Positions 7,669 to 15,659 of a stretch of 64,000 nt of DNA are shown piece by piece. The position numbers were made by a program, and so were the translations under genes. The DNA comes from Candidatus Angelobacter sp. (lineage in GTDB: Bacteria; Acidobacteriota; Terriglobia; Terriglobales; Acidobacteriaceae). The notes beneath the pieces are model-generated. The model did no database searches, was not told the DNA's origin, and saw only the letters and a program-made list of their open reading frames with translations. The stretch lies in NCBI GenBank assembly GCA_025462835.1, contig JAOAPH010000019.1, forward strand, positions 1-64,000. Reading direction: 5' to 3'. Position 1 is the stretch's first letter. Each line of letters begins with the position of its first letter.

Positions 7669-10148
7669 TAGCTGCTGCTCCCACGCCGTACTGTAGAAGT
7701 ATAGGAGTTCGAGATGTGGGGATCAACAGCCCGCAGGCTGAAAGGCCTCAGCGGAAGGGTTCCCGAAGTACCGTCGGCAGGCCCGAGGCTGTTGTTCGAA
7801 ATCGCGATCGGTCCACCTACATCAGCAGGCCGGATTGAAAGCGTACCCGTAGCCGGCGGGTTTTGGATTACGTTGAACGTCACGTTTCCAAAATTGCGTT
7901 CATACGCGATGCCAAATCCCCCTCGAAGACTGGATTTTCCGGTGCCAAACAGGTCCCAGGCAAATCCTAATCGCGGCGCCCAGTTGTTCAAGTTCTTGTC
8001 CCATAGTCCACCCACCGGGCTTTGCGCAGCAATGAGCGTTTGCCCCGCGAGAACATCTTGCGGTTGTACCGTACCGTTGCCATTGTTCGCAGGGTAGAAG
8101 TTCGAATCCAGTTGCGGGTTGGCATTGTGCTGCACGCCATAGTACTCCCAGCGTAAGCCCAGATTGAGCGTGACGTTCGGGCCCACCTTCCAGTTGTCCT
8201 GACCATAGAAGGCCCAATCGTTGTACCGGTTATTGCGGCTAAAATCCGGAGCAGTCGCGGGCAGCGTTATGGAGCAAGCCGGAATGACAATGGCCGTCCC
8301 TGTTGCGCGGTCGCTTTCGCAGGGGAACTTGCCCTGGGGATCGATCGCGCCTTCGAACTGGAAGAGGTTCCCGGCCAGCATATTACTGAGGACCCCGTCT
8401 AAGTCGCCCACCCGAGCCAACGTTTCGAATCCGGTTGCAAAGTTGCCGAAGGTGCGGTTGTCACGGATGTGAACGTACTGTCCACCGAATCGGAGGTTGT
8501 GGTTGCCCCGACTCCAGGAGACATCCTCATACCACTGGTACAGATTCTGCGGTCCTCCAAATGGCACGGCGTCAATCGGAGAGAGCGGCAGATACCCTGG
8601 CAGGATGATGAACTGACCGACGCTCGATATCAAGAACGGCGCATTGCTCTGCGGAAAGAGACCAGGTACGAATCCTGCCGCACCCAGCGGCTGATTGAAA
8701 TTCAAGCGATTGTAGGCAGATTTCGATGATGACACCACCGAAGGCGAGAACGTATGCGTCAAGCTGAGGAGCACGTTCTGATTGAACGCATTCGTACCCG
8801 TCTCATAACCCAGGAATGGGCTGGTGCTCACTGTACCCGGGAATTGGTTTTCGTGGTCACCTCCATAACGCACAAAGAAACTGGTGCGGTCAGTCGCATT
8901 CCAGTCCATTCGAATCACACCAAAATACGTGTTCTGTGGTAGTCCGCCGCCGGAATCTCCTGGGGCTTGGTAGCTGACCGTCTGAAATATCGGTGTTGCC
9001 GCGGGTAACGTGCCAGCGACTGCGGGAAACGTGGTGGCGATCACATTTGGATCGATTGAACCGGCGAGATCGGCGAGGTTACTGGTTGGCCCCCTGACAA
9101 CATCTGGCCGCAGCGTTCCAAAGGAGTTAAAAAAAGCCTGCGTATTTGGGGCTGTCAATGCCACGAACTGAGGGGTGGGAACCACACCCTGTGCGGTGGC
9201 ATTGCTGCGAACGCGAGTCCATTCGACGCTGTTGAAGAAGAACAGCTTGTCCTTGACGATTGGGCCGCCGATTGAATATCCGAATTGGTTACGTGTGAAC
9301 ACGGGTTTTGGCTGTCCCGTCGCATTGTTCTGGGCGCTGTTCGCAGCCAAATCCGAGATTCGATTGAACTCATAGAGCGAGCCGTGGAAAGCGTTCGTAC
9401 CAGACTTTGTGGCGACATTAATGACACCACCGGTGGCGCGACCGTACTCGGCTGTGAAATCGCTGGTAAGAACACGAATCTCCTGCACCGCATCTAGCGG
9501 AACCTTCATTCCAACGGTCGTGTCAAACTCGTCCCTGTTCTCTCCGCCGTCGAGCAAGATGTTGTTACTGGCGTTACGCTGCCCGTTGATGTTGAAACCG
9601 GCGCCGCGTGGGGTGCCGGCCGTAGAGATTTGCGTGGGATCCGGAGCCACGTTCCCAGTAATGGAGATCAGGTCGTACGGATCGCGGGTTAAGGTTGGCA
9701 ATTGAGTGACCTGTGTGGAGGTTACGACCTGGGAGATGGTCTGGTCCGTTGTGTTGACCTGAGCGCCCCCCTCCGCCACAACTTCTACAACTGTGCCCGC
9801 GCCCTTAACGGAAAGTGCCGCGTCTGCGGTGTTCCTAGAGCCGACGGTCACTTGTAGTTTCTGTTTGAATGGTGCAAAGCCTGATTGGTCAATGGAAATT
9901 TCATACATGCCAGGCTGTAGGTTGGTGAATCTGTACAACCCAGTGGAACTGCTGGTGGTGGTTAGCTTGATTCCTTTGTCAGCGCTGTGGAGTGTCACCG
10001 TCGCTCCAGGAATCACCCCTCCGCTTGGGTCTTTCACGGTGCCTGCGATCTGGCCCGTCTCTGCCTGTCCCCACACCATCGCCGATGTGAAAATTAGAAA
10101 TATGAGTACGGTTATCGAAACTCCTGTACTTCTAAAATCCACTTTCAT
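7668..10148 (-). CDS. 5' part of frameshifted Oar-type TonB-dependent receptor
   Basis: These 826 residues start with a signal peptide (hydrophobic stretch ending SAMVWGQ). A carboxypeptidase-regulatory-like beta-sandwich follows at about residues 30-115 (GTVKDPSGGVIPGATVTL). Next is a TonB plug domain (NGQRNASNNILLDG, then EIRVLTSDFTAEYGRATGG), and then much of the barrel. Such receptors bring large substrates across the outer membrane using TonB energy. The frame ends ISNSYTSTVRRGSSS and stops. The neighbouring frame supplies the missing barrel, so a -1 shift near 7695-7705 restores a ~1,190-residue protein of normal length. This is either a genuine inactivating frameshift or a sequencing error. 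No enzyme genes adjoin it to hint at a substrate. Confidence 0.85.
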   Translation of the reverse strand: MKVDFRSTGVSITVLIFLIFTSAMVWGQAETGQIAGTVKDPSGGVIPGATVTLHSADKGIKLTTTSSSTGLYRFTNLQPGMYEISIDQSGFAPFKQKLQVTVGSRNTADAALSVKGAGTVVEVVAEGGAQVNTTDQTISQVVTSTQVTQLPTLTRDPYDLISITGNVAPDPTQISTAGTPRGAGFNINGQRNASNNILLDGGENRDEFDTTVGMKVPLDAVQEIRVLTSDFTAEYGRATGGVINVATKSGTNAFHGSLYEFNRISDLAANSAQNNATGQPKPVFTRNQFGYSIGGPIVKDKLFFFNSVEWTRVRSNATAQGVVPTPQFVALTAPNTQAFFNSFGTLRPDVVRGPTSNLADLAGSIDPNVIATTFPAVAGTLPAATPIFQTVSYQAPGDSGGGLPQNTYFGVIRMDWNATDRTSFFVRYGGDHENQFPGTVSTSPFLGYETGTNAFNQNVLLSLTHTFSPSVVSSSKSAYNRLNFNQPLGAAGFVPGLFPQSNAPFLISSVGQFIILPGYLPLSPIDAVPFGGPQNLYQWYEDVSWSRGNHNLRFGGQYVHIRDNRTFGNFATGFETLARVGDLDGVLSNMLAGNLFQFEGAIDPQGKFPCESDRATGTAIVIPACSITLPATAPDFSRNNRYNDWAFYGQDNWKVGPNVTLNLGLRWEYYGVQHNANPQLDSNFYPANNGNGTVQPQDVLAGQTLIAAQSPVGGLWDKNLNNWAPRLGFAWDLFGTGKSSLRGGFGIAYERNFGNVTFNVIQNPPATGTLSIRPADVGGPIAISNNSLGPADGTSGTLPLRPFSLRAVDPHISNSYTSTVRRGSSS

Positions 10149-10337
10149 CCAACGACCGTGCCAAAGTGATCTCAGAATTCCCAGTCAGAACACCGCCGCG
10201 ATTATCGTCACCTTAGTGAGGCAGCAGGAGCTTTCACATGGATGAAGAAGAGCACGACGAAGGTGGCCTCAACTATGGCAATCGTGACGGCGATCGGAGG
10301 TTGAACATTCCAAATCCCTAAAAACTGCCGAGTGCCG

Positions 10338-10361
10338 CACCTGTGCGCCTTTTCACAGGTG
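10338..10361. repeat. Perfect 8-bp inverted repeat
   Basis: CACCTGTG (10338-10345) and CACAGGTG (10354-10361) are separated by CGCCTTTT. It could be a small terminator for the truncated leader ORF or a protein-binding site. Confidence 0.4.
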
Positions 10362-10388
10362 GGCGCGAGTTAAGGCGCTTAAGTCGAT

Positions 10389-10413
10389 CCTTCGCTACGC
10401 TCAGGATGATAAG
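10389..10413 (+). repeat. Dispersed intergenic repeat (CTTCGCTACGCTCAGGATGA type)
   Basis: GATCCTTCGCTACGCTCAGGATGAT resembles elements at 13315-13353 and, on the other strand, at 36303-36333. All sit between genes. A CAGTGGTCAGT string follows about 10 bases later and recurs near 13244. It fits a short dispersed repeat family. Confidence 0.45.
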
Positions 10414-10581
10414 CAGAGCAGTGGTCAGTGGTTCAGTGCTAAAGGCAAAAGCAGGATCGCCGGCTACTCGCGAATTTCCGTGTCATCCAGCTCTGGAATT
10501 AGTACACAATCTAGAAGAGAGTTTGCACGTTCACCTCACAGGCGCTGCACCGCTGACAGTCACAAGAACCAAGGAGTCACA

Positions 10582-10689
10582 ATGGTGACGTGCAGGGGAA
10601 GATTAATCTTGGGCGACGAAGTTGCCACGGTCTTTAAAGTCTACGACGGAGAGGCGACAGCAGTCGTATCGTTCCGCAAAGCCGCTTGA
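10582..10689 (+). CDS. Possible 35-residue small protein
   Basis: ATG 10582 is preceded by AAGGAG with a 5-nt spacer, a better start signal than many larger genes here have. The 35 residues begin MVTCRGRLILGDEVATVFKV and end SFRKAA. They alternate polar and hydrophobic residues as in a short beta-hairpin protein, without a signal peptide or known motif. It lies 151 bases upstream of the kinase start on the same strand. It may be a genuine small protein, a leader peptide, or a remnant. I do not recognise a family. Confidence 0.35.
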   Translation: MVTCRGRLILGDEVATVFKVYDGEATAVVSFRKAA

Positions 10690-10840
10690 GCGTACATCGT
10701 CCCTGCTCATGCATCCCTCTCAACGAGCAATGAATTTCCTGCTGTTCTGAATTTGATCGCGGGCAGTGAACGACAGACTGCGGTGCTTTCATCGTGCTCG
10801 AACTAAATGCATCGGGGCTGACGAGAGAGAAGGAACCACA

Positions 10841-13240
10841 GTGCGAGCCGGCGCGGATCAATACGAGGCCCCTTTTAGACCGCTTGTTGGCCAGGTACTT
10901 GGACGTTACAGGGTAATCGAGAAAATTGGTTCCGGCGGGATGGGCGTTGTGTACCGGGCGCACGACGAGCGCCTGAAGCGCGATGTCGCGCTGAAGATTT
11001 TGCCTGAGGGCACCCTGGACGACACGCGCCGCAAGCACTTCCGCAAAGAGGCTTTAATTCTCTCTCACCTGAATCACCCGAACATCGAGACCGCCCACGA
11101 CTTCGAATCTGCCAACAGTGTCGACTTCTTGGTGATGGAGTTCGTCCCCGGCGTGACTCTTGACCGGAAGTTGGAAGACGGTCACTTGCCGGAAAAGGAA
11201 ATCACACAACTCGGAATGCAATTGGCGCAGGGCCTTCGAGCAGCGCACGCCGAGGGGATCATCCATCGCGATCTTAAGCCGAAGAACCTGCGCATCACGG
11301 AAGATGGCCGCCTAAAGATTTTGGATTTCGGGCTCGCAAAGTCGATTGCACCGTCCGATCCGTGCGCTTCGACCGAAAGCGTCTCCGAAAACCAGCATCT
11401 GGTTGGCACCATCGCCTATATGGCACCGGAGCAGTTGCGATGTGAGCAAGTGGACGCCAGAGCAGATATTTATGCCGCGGGCAGCGTGCTCTACGAGATG
11501 ACTACGGGAAGGCGGGTCTTCACCGAGGAAGGGCCGCGCTTAGTCGATGCCATTCTGCATCAAGAGCCGATTCCGCCGCGCACGATCAATCCGCAAATTT
11601 CATCAGGCCTGGAAGCGATCATTCTCAAGGCACTGGATAAAGACCCGGAACATCGTTACCAGAGCGCTAGGGAGCTTCTGGTCGATCTGGAAAGGTTGAC
11701 CGCTTCTGCCCGTTTGGTATACGCATCGCGGTCGCGAGGTCATGCTCGGAAAGTGCGGTTGTACGCGGCGCTCGGTTTGCTGTTCATTACAGCAACAACG
11801 CTTTTTGCCGTTTTCGCCCTGCGGCCTAAACAGGAAAAGATCGATTCCATCGCCGTCATGCCATTTGTAAACACCAACGCAGATCCGAACACTGAATATC
11901 TGGGCGATGGAATTACGGAGAGCTTAATCAATGAGATGTCTCACATTTCTAACCTGAAGGTAATTTCGCGGGCCTCAGTTTTTCACTACAAGGGAACTGA
12001 TGTGGACCCGCAGCGCGTGGCACACGATCTGGGGGTTCACGCGGTGCTTACGGGCAGATTTGCCCAGCGCGGCGACTCGCTCTTGATAAGCGCAGAGCTG
12101 GTTGACGCGCGCGACAACATGCATCTATGGGGAGAACAATACAGCCGCAAGTTGGCCGATCTTCCCGCGATCCAGGAAGAGATTTCCCGCGGTATTACGC
12201 GCAAGTTGCGTCCGCGACTCACGACAAGCGAGCGGGAACATCTTGCCGCCGGCGGCACCACCGATGCTGAGGCCTATCGGCTCTACATAAAGGGTCGCTA
12301 TTTTTGGAACAAAAGAGATGTGGAAGGGCTGAAAAAGGCGCGGGATTACTTTCAACAGGCGATTGAGAGAGACCCGAATTATGCGCTGGCTTACACCGGA
12401 CTGGCCGACTCCTACGCTCTGCTGGGAGACGCTCTGTCTGAGGTACTGAACCGTGAGGAACTGCGTAAAGAAGGGTGCCAGAAGGCGATCGCCGCTTCCA
12501 AGAAGGCGTTGGAGATCGACGACACTCTGGGCGAAGCCCATGCCTCTTATGCGTATGCGCTCTTTGATTCGTCGGATTTTTCCGGGGCGGAAAAGGAATT
12601 CAAGCGAGCGCTGGAACTCAACCCAAACTATGCCAATGCGCATCATTGGTACGCCAATCTGTTGCTGTGCCTGGGCCGCCAGGAGGAAGGGCTCACAGAG
12701 ATCCGGCGAGCACAACAGTTGGATCCGCTATCTCTAATTATCAACACGTGGGTAGGCGAACATCTGTTTGCCATGAATCGAGTTGATGAAGCCATTGAAC
12801 AGTACAAAAAGGTACTCGAAATGGATCCCAATTTCATCCAGGCGCACTCCAACCTGGCGGAAGCATATGACGTGAAGGGGATGCATTCTCAAGCCATTGA
12901 CGAGTACGAAGTAGGTATATTTCATACTCCGCAGAGTGACGCAAAAACGGCCGCCGAGGCTGTCCAACTGCGCAGAGCGTATAGGTCCTCTGGAGCGAGG
13001 GGTTACTGGCTGCAAAAACTGCAATTTGCAAAATCGAATCAAGACTACGCGGGGATTGCCGTTTTCTATGACCTTCTTGGCGACAAAGAAAATGCAATTA
13101 AAGCATTACAAAAGGTAACACCAGATGAAAACTGGTACTTGTTGATCAACGGTCCATACTTGGAGGATTTGCGCTCCGACCCTCGTTTCCAAGATCAGGT
13201 GCGGCGAGTGCGGGAGTTCTATAAAGGCGGTAATCAGTAA
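10841..13240 (+). CDS. Membrane Ser/Thr protein kinase with TolB/CadC-like and TPR domains
   Basis: About 799 residues. I prefer GTG 10841 (AGAAGGAA 6-7 nt upstream) over an in-frame GTG at 10766 with no ribosome binding site. The cytoplasmic Hanks-type kinase domain (about 20-290) has the glycine loop GSGGMGVVY near 30, ALK lysine near 52, HRDLKPKN near 142-149, DFG near 162 and APEQ. All catalytic residues are present. One membrane helix follows near 305-328 (LGLLFITATTLFAVFAL). The outer part has a TolB/FlgO-like domain (IAVMPFVN, then ITESLINEMS) at about 333-465, then about six TPR-like helical repeats. This layout is common in Acidobacteriota. It probably couples an envelope signal to cytoplasmic phosphorylation, but the partner is unknown. 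Confidence 0.9.
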   Translation: MRAGADQYEAPFRPLVGQVLGRYRVIEKIGSGGMGVVYRAHDERLKRDVALKILPEGTLDDTRRKHFRKEALILSHLNHPNIETAHDFESANSVDFLVMEFVPGVTLDRKLEDGHLPEKEITQLGMQLAQGLRAAHAEGIIHRDLKPKNLRITEDGRLKILDFGLAKSIAPSDPCASTESVSENQHLVGTIAYMAPEQLRCEQVDARADIYAAGSVLYEMTTGRRVFTEEGPRLVDAILHQEPIPPRTINPQISSGLEAIILKALDKDPEHRYQSARELLVDLERLTASARLVYASRSRGHARKVRLYAALGLLFITATTLFAVFALRPKQEKIDSIAVMPFVNTNADPNTEYLGDGITESLINEMSHISNLKVISRASVFHYKGTDVDPQRVAHDLGVHAVLTGRFAQRGDSLLISAELVDARDNMHLWGEQYSRKLADLPAIQEEISRGITRKLRPRLTTSEREHLAAGGTTDAEAYRLYIKGRYFWNKRDVEGLKKARDYFQQAIERDPNYALAYTGLADSYALLGDALSEVLNREELRKEGCQKAIAASKKALEIDDTLGEAHASYAYALFDSSDFSGAEKEFKRALELNPNYANAHHWYANLLLCLGRQEEGLTEIRRAQQLDPLSLIINTWVGEHLFAMNRVDEAIEQYKKVLEMDPNFIQAHSNLAEAYDVKGMHSQAIDEYEVGIFHTPQSDAKTAAEAVQLRRAYRSSGARGYWLQKLQFAKSNQDYAGIAVFYDLLGDKENAIKALQKVTPDENWYLLINGPYLEDLRSDPRFQDQVRRVREFYKGGNQ

Positions 13241-13314
13241 TCAGTGGTCAGTAAGTCACACGCAAAACCTGGCACTGATTGCAATGGAAATCGAGCAAAG
13301 TCGGAATGCATAGG

Positions 13315-13353
13315 ACCTTCGACTCGCGCTCAACGCGCTTGCTCGGGATGACA
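13315..13353 (+). repeat. Dispersed intergenic repeat, second copy
   Basis: The copy opens CCTTCGACTCGCGCTC and ends TTGCTCGGGATGACA. It is a diverged relative of the element near 10389 with an internal CGCG insertion. It follows a CAGTGGTCAGT string as the first copy precedes one. Confidence 0.4.
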
Positions 13354-13389
13354 GGATAAATGTGGATACCATTGAATACTAGGTACTCC

Positions 13390-13420
13390 ACGCCCACGTT
13401 GAGCCCTGCTCCGTGGGCGT
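13390..13420. terminator. Perfect 9-bp stem-loop
   Basis: ACGCCCACG (13390-13398) and CGTGGGCGT (13412-13420) enclose a 13-nt loop, 150 bases after the kinase stop. There is no T-run. It may terminate kinase transcription or be part of the repeat family next to it. Confidence 0.35.
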
Positions 13421-13691
13421 TCAACAATGGACGCCTTGATGCTCTTATCCAAATTCGAGTACTCTGGGCTAGAGGCCCACCAAAGGCAAAGTCCGTACCG
13501 CTTTTCCGTCAACCGCGACGGAATGTTAATGACAGCAGGCGAAATCACAGGAAAAGATCGCACGCCTTGCGTCCTGCTGTAACTTACGTGACCCTTGCGC
13601 ATCCACTGGCAAGAACAGGAAGAACCACTTAAAATGTCCGTTCCTCTTTTCCCGTCGCAAACCCCGGCATCCATTGGGTATGAGGTTCACG

Positions 13692-14186
13692 ATGATAACG
13701 AACACAAGCCCAACACAAAATGTGGCCAACCAACTGTCCGCGGCAAATGGGCTGGCAATAGTTCGTCTCACGATCGGCGCAATGTTCGTATGGGTCTTTT
13801 TTGAGAATCTGGGAAAAGGCCTCTACACACCGGCTGGTTACGCGGGCCTGATCAGGCACTACATCGAGGCGAGCCACTCGCCGGCTGCCTGGAAGGCGGT
13901 GATGGGCCTGGCGGCAAACCACGCCACGATAGCGGCTCCCATGCAGGGCATAACCGAGATCTCTCTCGGCATCCTGCTCGTCATCGGTCTGCTTACCCGA
14001 CCGGCGGCATTTGTAGCTTTTCTGTTTCTCAGCAGCCTTTGGATTTCGGAGTGGGGCACCTCGTGGATTTGGGAACTGCTGGTTCCGGTGCTCGCATCGC
14101 TTGCGCTCGCGGTGGGGCGGGCCGGTCGAGCGTGGGGCGTCGACGCCTTGCTAGCGCAGCGCTGGCCGTCCTCCTCATGGTGGTGA
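13692..14186 (+). CDS. DoxX-family membrane protein
   Basis: About 164 residues from ATG 13692 (weak GAGG upstream). Earlier in-frame starts at 13674 (TTG) and 13680 (ATG) are possible. Four membrane helices are visible: AIVRLTIGAMFVWVFF, ITEISLGILLVIGLL, PAAFVAFLFLSSLWI and LLVPVLASLALAVG. These, with the GxGL and RPAAF elements, match the DoxX/DoxD family. These small integral membrane proteins are linked to redox or quinone functions, mostly without a known reaction. It is the first gene of a tight plus-strand run. The next gene starts one base after its stop, so translation is probably coupled. Confidence 0.75.
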   Translation: MITNTSPTQNVANQLSAANGLAIVRLTIGAMFVWVFFENLGKGLYTPAGYAGLIRHYIEASHSPAAWKAVMGLAANHATIAAPMQGITEISLGILLVIGLLTRPAAFVAFLFLSSLWISEWGTSWIWELLVPVLASLALAVGRAGRAWGVDALLAQRWPSSSWW

Positions 14187-14187
14187 C

Positions 14188-14910
14188 TTGAGCCAAGATC
14201 AAGTGCGAGTGTCGGTCGTCATTCCTACTCACAACGAAGCGCAGTCCATCGGCCGCGTCTTAGCTGATCTCCCGGCCGATATTGTCGCTGAGGTCTTGGT
14301 TGTAGATAGCAATTCAACGGACGGGACTCCCGAGATCGCCTCAAAGATGGGAGCCCGCGTCCTGCACGAACCTCGTCGCGGATACGGTCGCGCCTGTTTG
14401 ACCGGACTGGCTGGTGCAAGTAGCCCTGACATTGTAGTGTTCCTCGACGGCGATTACAGCGATCGACCAGATGAGCTGCCACTGCTCTTGACTCCAATCA
14501 TTGACGGCCGTGCCGATATTACGCTCGGTTCCCGCCTGGGGAAGCAGAGCATTCATGGTGCGTTGCCTTGGCATCAGGTGTTTGGGAATCGTCTCGCCGC
14601 CAGCCTGATCAGGCTTCTCTATGGACTGGAAATCAGTGATCTCGGCCCGTTTCGCGCTGGCCGCGCAGACATACTGCGCGCGCTCGCCCTCGAAGAGACC
14701 ACCTATGGCTGGGCGGTTGAGATGATCCTCAAAGGCGCCCGGGCTGGATTCCGCGTGGTTGAAGTCCCGGTGAGCTACTACCCGCGCATCGGAAAATCGA
14801 AGATCAGCGGCACGTTGAAGGGCACGGTCGGCGCCGCTTGGTTCATTCTCAGCTTGATCGTGCGCTATTACTTCCGGCACCGAAGAGCCGGGACACCACG
14901 GCCAGCGTAG
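14188..14910 (+). CDS. Family 2 glycosyltransferase (DPM1/polyprenyl-phosphate type)
   Basis: 240 residues from a TTG start one base after the DoxX stop; GTG 14203 is the alternative. It has a GT-A fold with VSVVIPTHNEAQSIGRVL at the N-terminus, VDSNSTDGT for nucleotide binding, and FLDGDYSD as the metal-binding DxD-type site. GSRLGKQSIHGALPW and a C-terminal basic/hydrophobic stretch (FILSLIVRYYF) resemble dolichol/undecaprenyl-phosphate sugar transferases. The likely reaction is transfer of a hexose from a nucleotide sugar to a lipid phosphate on the inner face of the membrane. The next two genes (a CofC/TIGR04282-like protein and a GT87-like membrane protein) fit a pathway in which a lipid-linked sugar is used outside. 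The sugar is not predictable. Confidence 0.88.
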   Translation: MSQDQVRVSVVIPTHNEAQSIGRVLADLPADIVAEVLVVDSNSTDGTPEIASKMGARVLHEPRRGYGRACLTGLAGASSPDIVVFLDGDYSDRPDELPLLLTPIIDGRADITLGSRLGKQSIHGALPWHQVFGNRLAASLIRLLYGLEISDLGPFRAGRADILRALALEETTYGWAVEMILKGARAGFRVVEVPVSYYPRIGKSKISGTLKGTVGAAWFILSLIVRYYFRHRRAGTPRPA

Positions 14911-14927
14911 GTTCGCGTCAAAACTTT

Positions 14928-15659
14928 ATGAAATCTTCAAGCGATACCGTGGTGCGTTCGCCAGACAGTGACCGTGTGCTGGTAATCATGGCGAAAGCAC
15001 CGAGGCCAGGCGAGGTCAAAACCCGCCTGGCTTCCAGCCTTTCTCCTGCGGCCGTCGCCGCTTTCTATTGCTGTCTTCTGGACGACACGCTGGCGCTGGC
15101 GCGGTCATTGGGCGATGTGGAAGTTGCCATCATGTGCCCGGACTCGGACGTAGACGAGTTGGCGCAGTTGGCAGGCGACAAAGCGAGCGTAGTTGCGCAG
15201 AAAGGCGAAGGTCTTGCTGCAGGCCTCGCTTCGGTGTTTGCGCACTTCGCAGAAGGTCATCAACGACGCACCATTGCCTTCAACAGCGACAGCCCACACC
15301 TGCCACGTTCTGTTCTCGAAAACGCGTTCGAAACGCTGGCCGCACATGACGTAGTCGTTGGACCAACGCACGACGGAGGCTACTATCTCGTTGGGGCAAA
15401 GGCTTTTCATCCAACGCTTTTCGCACGCGACGGAATGGGCACCAGTAGCGCGCTGGAGAGACTCCTATCGCGCGCACGAGCCCTTGAGCTTTCCGTAGGT
15501 TTCGCAGCTCCTTTTTACGATATTGATGTAGCTGACGACCTGACTCGATTGGCAGAGGAGTTGCGGCTGGCTCCGGCAAGGGCGCCACGCACGGCGGCGT
15601 GGCTTAAAGAGTGGGAGCTTGTGGCGGCACAATTACGGACGGGCAGGGGAGAATTGTGA
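14928..15659 (+). CDS. TIGR04282/DUF2064-family GT-A protein
   Basis: About 243 residues from ATG 14928 (a longer frame from 14838 overlaps the previous gene). It has VLVIMAKAPRPGEVKTRL, the typical N-terminal motif of the TIGR04282 family, related to CofC-type nucleotidyltransferases. IAFNSDSPHLP and VGPTHDGGYYLVG follow, containing the family's acidic and glycine-rich sites. Members are called glycosyltransferases, but the chemistry is poorly proven and nucleotidyl transfer is an alternative. Its last codons overlap the next gene by 4 bases (GTGA), so the two are probably co-translated. No partner genes of arsenosugar synthesis are seen nearby, although some members of this family occur in that pathway. 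Confidence 0.8.
   Translation: MKSSSDTVVRSPDSDRVLVIMAKAPRPGEVKTRLASSLSPAAVAAFYCCLLDDTLALARSLGDVEVAIMCPDSDVDELAQLAGDKASVVAQKGEGLAAGLASVFAHFAEGHQRRTIAFNSDSPHLPRSVLENAFETLAAHDVVVGPTHDGGYYLVGAKAFHPTLFARDGMGTSSALERLLSRARALELSVGFAAPFYDIDVADDLTRLAEELRLAPARAPRTAAWLKEWELVAAQLRTGRGEL

Larger units (their letters stand above)
10149..10840. other. Divergent intergenic region with small ORFs, hairpin and repeat
   Basis: About 690 bases between the receptor gene (leftward) and the kinase gene (rightward), so both promoters should lie here. At 10243 a short frame (MKKSTTKVASTMAIVTAIGG, then stop) follows AGGAG. It looks like a signal-peptide start whose gene has been lost. A perfect 8-bp hairpin, an AGGATGA-type repeat and a 35-codon ORF are listed separately. 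Confidence 0.4.
13241..13691. other. Intergenic region with repeats and a palindrome
   Basis: About 450 bases without a convincing gene. The left end has tandem ATCAGT/GTCAGT copies just after the kinase stop. An AGGATGA-type element follows at 13315-13353, then a 9-bp stem-loop at 13390-13420. A minus-strand frame crosses the region but lacks motifs and a ribosome binding site. Confidence 0.4.

Noticed and set aside
7660-7726. Programmed -1 ribosomal frameshift in the receptor gene
   Set aside because: No slippery heptamer or downstream stem is visible. A mutation or sequence error explains it better.
10766-10840. Upstream GTG start for the kinase
   Set aside because: It has no ribosome binding site and adds 25 residues without similarity to kinase N-termini. 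GTG 10841 is preceded by AGAAGGAA.
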